This document shows positions 57,287 through 64,000 of a stretch of 64,000 nt of DNA, one piece after another. Source of the stretch: Bolinopsis microptera (lineage: Eukaryota > Ctenophora > Tentaculata > Lobata > Bolinopsidae); assembly GCF_026151205.1 (NCBI RefSeq), contig NC_087078.1:2811175-2875174 (forward strand). Reading direction: 5' to 3'. The notes under the pieces are model-generated. The model was not told the origin of the DNA. It made no database searches and was given only the letters and a program-made list of their open reading frames with translations. Both the position numbers and the translations under genes were made by a program. Each line of letters opens with the position of its first letter. Position 1 is the stretch's first letter.

Positions 57287-57804
57287 TGTTACATTACGAT
57301 TGTACGTACATGTGATTGTACATACATATCTATTGTAATTTGTCATATTATATTGATATGCAAACTGACTAAGTACATTCTGTTATAATATATTACTCTA
57401 GTAGCAGGGAATAGTTGAGTGTGCACTTCGATGTATACGATTTCTGACAACACAGGGTTGTTTGTTAGATCATTCTTAACCAAAATCGTTTAGGTACGCA
57501 ATTTGTGTCGCTAGACATAACCCTACAGGGCAGATTTTCTAAATTACCCTCAGTCGCGCATACGAGATTTTTGTATTTCAGCTCCTGAAGGTCATAGAGA
57601 CTTCAATTTTAGCTTAAAATTACCGCAATGGACATATTTATATACAAGTTATGAAGCAACATAAGGTCTCCAGTGCTTTGTTTTATAGATATTGACAAAA
57701 AACTGTTTTTTGGCTCAGCGAACCAAAAATGGGACTGAATTTTGGTAACTTGAACTAGGAAGATCGTAGAGACTTGAATTTTAGCTTAAAATGAGCGCAA
57801 ACAT

Positions 57805-60020
57805 CACATTTATTTTATTTTATTTGAAAATTCAATTAATCATTATATATATAAATCAAGCGTTACATTTCAGCCATGCAAAATTACAATGACATATTTT
57901 GATTACTAAACGATAAATGGTACTGCAATATAAGTTGCTTAATGTTTGGCCGGATGACAACTAACGAGAAAAATAAACTTAATTATATAATAATTAATTC
58001 GGCTGAACCAACACATAGCAAGAGCCACATTAACGTTGGGGCCGTCTACCAAATTTGAATGACAAACATTAACAAGAAATCAAACATATCATAAATAATT
58101 ATAAGGATTTTGTTCATTACAATTCCGTCACAACTGATAAAGAAAAAAGAAAAGGACAAGCAGATAGGAAATTGGACGGACAGAATTGTAACCAACAAAA
58201 ACAAATTTCTGAGACTCATAAGACTGATGAGCTAATCTGGCCAGACTGTATCGGCAGCCCAGAGGTACTTGATCAGTTTGGCCTTAAAAGTAGAAATCCG
58301 CTCTGACTGCCGGATACATACTGGTAGACTATTCCATTTCAGCATAGATCTATGAAAAAAGCTATTTCGGAAGGCATCCGAGCAGGGCACAGTGGTACTC
58401 ATGTAAGTTGAAGTATCCGACATATCAATTATTTGAGCATTGTGCCTAGTGTATCGGGTGCCCTCTGGACGGCATAGGACTATATATGTAGGGAGCAAAA
58501 CTGGAATTATGCTATTCACTATTTTATAGAAGGTCATAAGATCGTTATAAATAAACTTCTGTTTAACAGGGAGAATATTTAGTTTCTTTTGCTCTGTAGC
58601 AAGTTTATCGTCATTATAACTGGAGTAAGGTTCACCATTGATCCATTTAATAGCCCTCTTTTGGATAGCAACAAACTGTTGAAGATGAGTTGCAGATTGA
58701 GGGGACCATATGACAGAACAATGTTCAAATATAGACCTAATTAACGCTAAATAGAACGATCTTTTCTGCCTTTTATCAGTAGTGAAATGACATGTTCTCT
58801 TAAGTAGTCCAAGTCTAGATGTAGCTTTGGAAACAAGCGCTTTACATTGTGCACCCCAATTAAACCTGGAGTTTATTGCGACTCCTAAATCTGACTGAGA
58901 GGGCACAAAGTCAATATCACTTCCAGAAAGTTTATAAAAGAAGGTATTGAATGGCAAGTTATCCAGCACGTTTCTTTGCAGGGACACAGAGAGGGCTTTG
59001 CACTTTTGTGGGTGGAACTTCATTCGATTTCTCACTGACCAATCATATAATCTATTGATGTCATTTTGGATTATGTGATGGTCAGGGTAACCAAGAATCT
59101 CCCTCCAAGTTTTATTGTCATCTGCATAAAGGGCGATATTGGTGCCTTCAGAGACACAGGAGAACATGTCATTTATAAATATTACAAACAATAAAGGGCC
59201 AAGTATAGAACCTTGAGGGACACCAGACCGAACTGGTAGAGAAGAAGACGTTTGGCCTCCTATCACTACTTGTTTTTGTCGCCCCTCAAGATAGGACTTA
59301 ATAAATTTAAGCATTAGTCCATCGACATTAAAAATATTCTTTAATTTACTTAAAATGAGGTCATGCGAAACGCTATCAAAGGCTTTCGCAAAATCAAAAT
59401 ATATTATATCAGTCCTGGACCTGTTATTCAATGCAAGTGCAAGATTGTCCGTGAAAGGTATCATTTGGGTTGTGCATGAACGTTCATTAACAAAACCGTG
59501 TTGTCGGTCATCCAACAGATCAGAACACGCAGCGTAGAATGCAGTCTTTATGCACCTTTCAAAGACTTTCATTACAAGAGATGTTAACGAGATAGGCCTG
59601 TAGTTCTCGACCGAAGACTTATCGCCCTTTTTGTGCACTGGTACTACAAGTGCCAGCTTCCAATCAGGGGGTATGCATCCGCTCGAGAAAGACAGGTTAA
59701 ATAAAACACTAAGTGGGTATGCAAGGCTTTGGGCACAGTTTTTGAGGACTCTCCCATGAATCCCATCAGGGCCAGGGGCCTTGTTAGGATCTTTTTAAGA
59801 ATCAACAGAACATCTTCTCTACTAAACACAAGACTTGAAAAACAATCATCACGAAAATCTATGTCAATGCCATAATCGCTCTCTTGAGAAAACTGCTCAT
59901 AAAAATATTCGTTAAAAAGGGCAGCTTGATCAGATGGATTGTTTCGAAAGCGATTATGATATTTGACAGTTTCAGGGATCCTGGTTGACTTTGATTTAGA
60001 TTTAACGTAGGTCCAGAATT
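57805..60020 (-). mobile_element. 5'-truncated Jockey/CR1-like LINE
   Basis: Minus-strand insertion; its 3' end is an (AAAT)n tail (ATTTATTTTATTTTATTTG at 57807-57825 on the plus strand) and its 5' end falls in the linker (minus strand QFWTYVKSKSKSTRIPETV near 60020). It interrupts a copy of the repeat that forms the arms of the foldback at 26622-27948 (TATACAAGTTATGAAGCAAC versus TATACAACTTATAAAGCAAT). Confidence 0.75.
58232..59790 (-). pseudogene. Reverse transcriptase of the 57805-60020 LINE
   Basis: The frame is open from about 59785. Landmarks: APGPDGIHGRVLKN, WKLALVVPVHKKGDKSSVEN, YRPISLTSLVMKVFERC, HGFVNERSCTTQMI, IIYFDFAKAFDSVSH (motif A), RSGVPQGSILGPLLFVIFIND (motif B), ALYADDNKTW (YADD), then the C-terminal domain FRNSFFHRSMLKWNSLP. 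The ATG at 59638 is internal. One base is missing near 59795 (LILKK then DPNKAPG), after which the linker continues in another frame to about 60020. Nearly intact, so young. Confidence 0.85.
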
Positions 60021-60199
60021 GTTATATACAACTTATAAAGCAATATAAGCCCTTTAATGCGTCGAAGCGGCGAAGTCCTCCAAATTATTAATGGAATTAT
60101 CGGATATTTATAATTCAATATGTATTGATTCTTCTGTGGAAAATATAAATTGTATTTTATTTTTAAAAATTGTATTTTACTTAATAACATCTGCAATCT

Positions 60200-61030
60200 T
60201 AGAAAATTGTTGTCATACGTTGTATGACCCGCCGCGCACGAAGTGCGCGGCTCCCCCTGTATCGTCGAAGACGATACTATAGTGAAGCGACAGTGGGGGT
60301 CACCACGTGATACAAGAAAATTGTTCATTACATTTTATGTTGTTATACGTTGTATGACCCGCCGCACACGGGTGCACGGCTCCCCCAGCCCCCTGTATCG
60401 TTGAAACTCTACACTATAGTGAAACGACCGTGGGATCACGATGTGATACCAATTTATGACCAGACATGACATTTTAAACACGTTGATCATCTTGTTGATA
60501 TTTCGGAAGAGGTAGTTTCTCCCCCAAAAAACGGAAAAAATTTAAACTAGTATCATTGATCATATATCTGTCAAATTGCAAATATGTATAATAACACACG
60601 ATTCCCAAGAAAAGTTACCGGCTGGTGGTGGTACTAGAGTTGGTTTGATTTAAACAGACGGCTAGACCTCGCGCGCGACAACAAGCATGATTTGCACGCG
60701 TGGTACATTCCAATGTTCAAGCAGCTACCACGTGACACAATTCAGCCAACCAGAGTACAGGAATCTGCAAAGTTAAAGTTGCAAACTTTTGATCGGCCCT
60801 AAATGGGACTTTTCTGAAGATCTGAGATAATTGAACAATTACGTTGTCTTGAATTTTCCTCCTGGGAAGGTAACGTTACTTTTAAAAAAGGAACATGTTA
60901 CAAAAAACCGTAAGTCTCCAACTCTTTTTTGTATCACGTTGCGACCCCCATGGTCGTTTCACTATCGTCCTGACGATACAGGGGGAGCCGCGCACTTCGT
61001 GCGCGGCGGGTCATTCAACGTATGACAAAA
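60200..61030. repeat. Inverted/direct copies of a hairpin-bearing repeat
   Basis: Copies at 60208-60312 and 60336-60450 are direct; 60932-61026 is inverted. Each has ATACGTTGTATGACCCGCCG, a GC hairpin (GCCGCGCAC GAA GTGCGCGGC; decayed in copy 2), TCCCCCTGTATCG, a second hairpin (GTATCGTC GAA GACGATAC) and a GGGGTCACCACGTGATAC end. A truncated relative runs off the window end (63830-64000). Confidence 0.8.
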
Positions 61031-61680
61031 GTGCACTATGAGGCGCAAAATTAAAATGCTGCGCTTTTATGCTTTTTGGACGAGATATTTCGCAGTATTT
61101 TGTTAAATGTTACTGGGCCGCGCTCAGCTTATCATTCCGCCAAATCTTTATTCGGTTTATAAACATGATAGCCTGAGGTCCCCGGTAAAAAATTTCGCGA
61201 TAATCGATAACGATTTTTGGGAAATTATCGCCGATAATTATCGGCCGGTAATATTGAATATCAAAGGCAATATTTATTTGTCAATTCTTCGCAGCTCGGC
61301 GAGGCCTTGACGGATGTTACTCGTCTAAATTTCTTTGAAGTAGCGTGCGCCGCTTTCTTCTCGAAATGCCCGATGGCAAGTGCTACGAAGTAGCGCGCGC
61401 CGGGCCAGATCATTAACAAAGGTCAAGGCGAGGCCCAGTCTAGTATAGTAGTAGCGCATTTTGCAGACTAGATGTAACTACGAGTACGTGGTTACGAGAA
61501 GCATGATTGAGTGCACGGCGCGGTCCAGTAACGCATCACGCTACAAAGGTAATATTGAAGAAGGTCACTTCCCCTTCAAGAATGAATCAATTTAGTAGCT
61601 TCATTTTGAAAACAAAGGCATACATTATCATAATTATGTAACTTATAATTATAAAAATTTAGTAACTACATTGTAATTTT
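61031..61680. repeat. Mosaic of dispersed repeats
   Basis: TACTGGGCCGCGCTCAGC... (61108-61195) recurs at 63880-63955. GTGGTTACGAGAAGCAT... (61487-61555) recurs at 9968-10030. No coding sequence. Confidence 0.6.
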
Positions 61681-61788
61681 CATGCAAAAATTTCCCATGC
61701 CAACAACATTTTTATTTGTTGGCTACATGATTTTGTATCTTTTTGTGGGTTATAAAATAGTTATTATTTCTATAGAATGTATATATAT

Positions 61789-61850
61789 TAGAATTTGTGT
61801 GATATCCTTTATCCAATATATATTGGATAAAGGATATCACACAAATTCTA
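61789..61850. repeat. 62-bp perfect palindrome
   Basis: TAGAATTTGTGTGATATCCT... reads identically on both strands over all 62 bases, with the centre in CCAATATATATTGG. No spacer. It could extrude as a cruciform. Confidence 0.95.
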
Positions 61851-61924
61851 ACAGCTATTGTAAGTGTAACTCATTAACCAGTAAATCTATCCTAAACCAT
61901 TTTTGAAAATAAAAGCTCGCATGC

Positions 61925-62310
61925 ATAACAAGGATTACAAGGATTACAAGGATTACAAGGATAACAAGGGTTACAAGGGTTACAAGGATTACAAGGATTA
62001 CAAGGATAACAAGGGTTACAAGGGTTACAAGGGTTACAAGGGTTACAAGGATAACAAGGATTACAAGGATAACAAGGGTTACAAGGATTACAAGGATTGC
62101 ATTGATTACAAGGATTACAAGGATTACAAGGGTTACAAGGATTACAAGGATAATAACAAGGGTTACAAGGGTTACAAGAATTACAATGATAACAAGGGTT
62201 ACAAGGATTACAAGGATTACAAGGATAACAAGGGTTACAAGGGTTACAAGGATTACAAGGATTACAAGGATAACAAGGGTTACAAGGGTTACAAGGATAA
62301 CAAGGATTAA
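61925..62310. repeat. 9-10-bp minisatellite AAGGRTTAC/AAGGATAAC
   Basis: About 40 copies with no strict higher-order period. All six frames are nearly open ([27 protein letters not shown]), which produces several ORFs that are translation artefacts. Confidence 0.95.
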
Positions 62311-62399
62311 AAGGGCCCGAAGGTATGTAATTATTAACTTTACTGTTTTGATCACGTGACAAGCTATTAATTAAATACCGATACGATTGTTTGCGGTTA

Positions 62400-62490
62400 T
62401 GGTTTCAGTTGGGGTCGTGAAATTAGGGTTATGGTTAGGGACTAGGTCTACTGGTCTAGGGTGACAGTCGAGGTTAGGGTTTAGGTACTT
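62400..62490. repeat. Degenerate TTAGGG-type tract
   Basis: Scattered TTAGGG/TTATGG hexamers (TTAGGGTTATGGTTAGGGAC). Too diverged and short to be a chromosome end. Confidence 0.6.
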
Positions 62491-62574
62491 GCTACCACAG
62501 TTTCATTCGGCTGCAAAACCGTAAAAACCAAATTCACGTGGTATTTGGTAACGCGCTGCATGGAAGGTGAATTG

Positions 62575-63003
62575 TTAAAACATATCTATATCGCTGAGAA
62601 GTTGAACTTCACAACCATCCCACGACAATCCCCCAACTTCATCAAATGAAGTCGTCTTTTCAAACAATGTTTTAGTTTCTCCGCAGGGGTCTGATTGGGC
62701 CGGCCAGCATTTAGCTAATACCGTAGTGAGTGTTTCTATGTAATCCATTTTCTCAATCAGGAAGTTCGACCAAGCAGGATATTCACTAACCCCCGATTCA
62801 GTAATAATCACCACCATACATTTGTCTCCAACGTTGCAAGGGTTCTAATCGCTTATAGCGTCAGAGCAGTCTCCAAAAAGATCCATTTCTGGATAGCCTT
62901 TACGCTGTACATATGCTTCACTGCAATTTGGGCACCTTTCCAACCTTCCACCGTCAGCTATTTGATGAGCCAAGAGAAACAGGAAAATGAGGAAAAGGGC
63001 CAT
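62575..63003 (-). pseudogene. Small secreted cysteine-rich protein, one in-frame TAG
   Basis: From ATG at 63003 the frame gives a clear signal peptide (MALFLIFLFLLAHQIADGG), then RLERCPNCSEAYVQRKGYPE and GDCSDAISD, meets TAG at 62847-62845, and continues NPCNVGDKCMVVIITESG... to a TAA at 62577-62575 (142 codons in all). Cysteines lie on both sides of the stop (C-x2-C, C, C-x5-C, C, C, C). The arrangement CxxC...C...C....GDKCMV loosely recalls Ly6/three-finger proteins, but I do not claim the family. Either a recent null allele, a base error, or a read-through case. No introns, so it may be a retrocopy. Confidence 0.5.
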
Positions 63004-63479
63004 TTCAGCTTCTATTCGCTAAACTGGAATGCAAAATTTTAATAATATTCTATTTTAGAATTTAGAATAAATTTAAAATATCGATTTTAAAATATTTTTT
63101 AAGTTTCAGGAGTATCGGGAAGTGGGTTTTCTGGAATCCCTGTTTTATAACAGATTGTCGTGAAGTATATCTGTTTATATACTTATATATAGACGCTTTG
63201 GCAGTCAATTGTAGCCGACATTCAAGTGTCAGTAGATTCACAATCTTTAAAGATACAGCCATTTCAGATCGCTCCCAGTCCCACATGCACTAAATGAAAA
63301 TCGCTAGCCCAAATTTTAAAAAAATTCTCGAGAAAAGGCCCTGAGGGTATGAAAGTAATGTAATTCTATGTATTTTGGACGCTGATTACGTAACACCCCA
63401 CATGACGTAGGGAACAAATGCTTCCCTGGGGAGTTATGGACAAAAACTGTTTTGGTCACGTGACAGGGTAGTAAAACAC

Positions 63480-63665
63480 GAATTTGATTGTTTAGGGCTC
63501 AGGTTAGGGTTAACGGGTAATAGTGATACTCGTAAAATATCTGTTCCAACTCGGCGCGCGTCCTGGTAGGTTGTAAACTTACAAGGGTTAGGGTTAGGGT
63601 TGTGGTTAGGGTTATGGATAGCTTCGGGGTTATGGTTAGGGTTAGGGTTGGGATTAGGGTTTATG
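63480..63665. repeat. TTAGGG-type interstitial tract split by a dispersed repeat
   Basis: Hexamers GGTTAGGGTT... at 63490-63510 and 63585-63662 with variants (TTGTGG, TTATGG), interrupted by ATACTCGTAAAATATCTGTT...GTTGTAAACTTACAA (63525-63583), the same repeat as at 9155-9218. Confidence 0.75.
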
Positions 63666-63829
63666 TAAAACCGTTTTATTCGGCTGCAAAATTATTAAAA
63701 CCAAAGTCACGTGATAATTTTTGGGCGAGCGAATTCGGAGCCCAGGTCTTGAAGAAGATGTTTACAATTATGTACCTATGAGTATGCAAATGTTTAATCC
63801 TATTTGGGGACGAGCGTGCTAAATCAATT

Positions 63830-64000
63830 TTTGTATCACGTGGTGACCCCCACGGTCGCTTTACTATTACTGGGCCGCGCTCAGCCTGTCATTCCGCCTA
63901 ATCTCTATTCGGTGTTGTTTACCAACATTAAAGCCTGGGGTCCTCAGGTAACTTCACTATAGCGTCTTCACTGTAGCGTCTTCGACGCTACAAGGGGAGC
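63830..64000. repeat. Hairpin-bearing repeat, cut by the window end
   Basis: GTATCACGTGGTGACCCCCA (63833) as in 60285-60312, TACTGGGCCGCGCTCAGC as in 61108, then a hairpin GTAGCGTC TTC GACGCTAC (63974-63992). Confidence 0.7.

Noticed and set aside
61855-62362. ORFs such as [20 protein letters not shown] and NPCYPCNPC repeats on both strands
   Set aside because: They are translations of a 9-10-bp minisatellite that happens to lack stops in all frames.

Overview
The window reads as nuclear DNA of an animal, most likely a marine invertebrate. Coding sequence sits in short exons with GT-AG introns. Domains are metazoan (a C-terminal cystine knot, Ig and fibronectin III modules, tyrosine- and PPxY-bearing tails). 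The rest is packed with LINEs, tRNA-derived SINEs, foldback elements, minisatellites and TTAGGG-type repeats. The style of the retroelement proteins fits a cnidarian or another early-branching animal, but species cannot be fixed from sequence alone.

Layout. 1-6490 (+): 3' part of a 15-exon gene for a secreted, mucin-like protein with three DNRLRE/CBM96-like repeats and a cystine knot; a TTAA-target transposon sits in one intron. 6600-12160: minisatellite, poly-C/telomere-like repeats, direct repeats and perfect hairpins, no genes. 12166-16500: a SINE head joined to a long LINE reverse transcriptase ORF, then two 3' LINE fragments. 16618-37892 (+): a ten-exon Ig/FN3/single-pass receptor with a PPxY tail, spread over 21 kb. 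Its introns carry an antisense single-pass ORF with tyrosine motifs (18267-18965), a SINE palindrome, a 1.3 kb foldback, a 2 kb poly-G-ended foldback and RTE-like LINE pieces. 39187-41085: a 5'-truncated LINE with a 14-bp target duplication, itself split by a 159-bp hAT-type MITE. 42460-43015: nested MITEs. 45532-46254 (-): a single-exon unknown disordered protein. 47590-53522: a Russian-doll insertion (mariner-type element containing a Harbinger-type element containing a nearly full CR1-like LINE with PHD and CCCH fingers). 53590-53909: complete SINE. 53929-57286: complete LTR element with 5-bp duplication that encodes only Gag. 57805-60020: Jockey/CR1-like LINE. 60200-64000: hairpin-rich repeats, a 62-bp perfect palindrome, a minisatellite, an interrupted small secreted cysteine-rich protein ORF, and degenerate TTAGGG arrays.

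How the pieces relate. The three host genes with clear exons are extracellular or cell-surface proteins. Two of them carry local tandem duplication of a splice site (donor x3 in the first, acceptor plus membrane-exon start x6 in the second). One exon of the receptor has a single extra C in a C-run that breaks the frame. Almost everything else is mobile-element history, in many cases datable by nesting.
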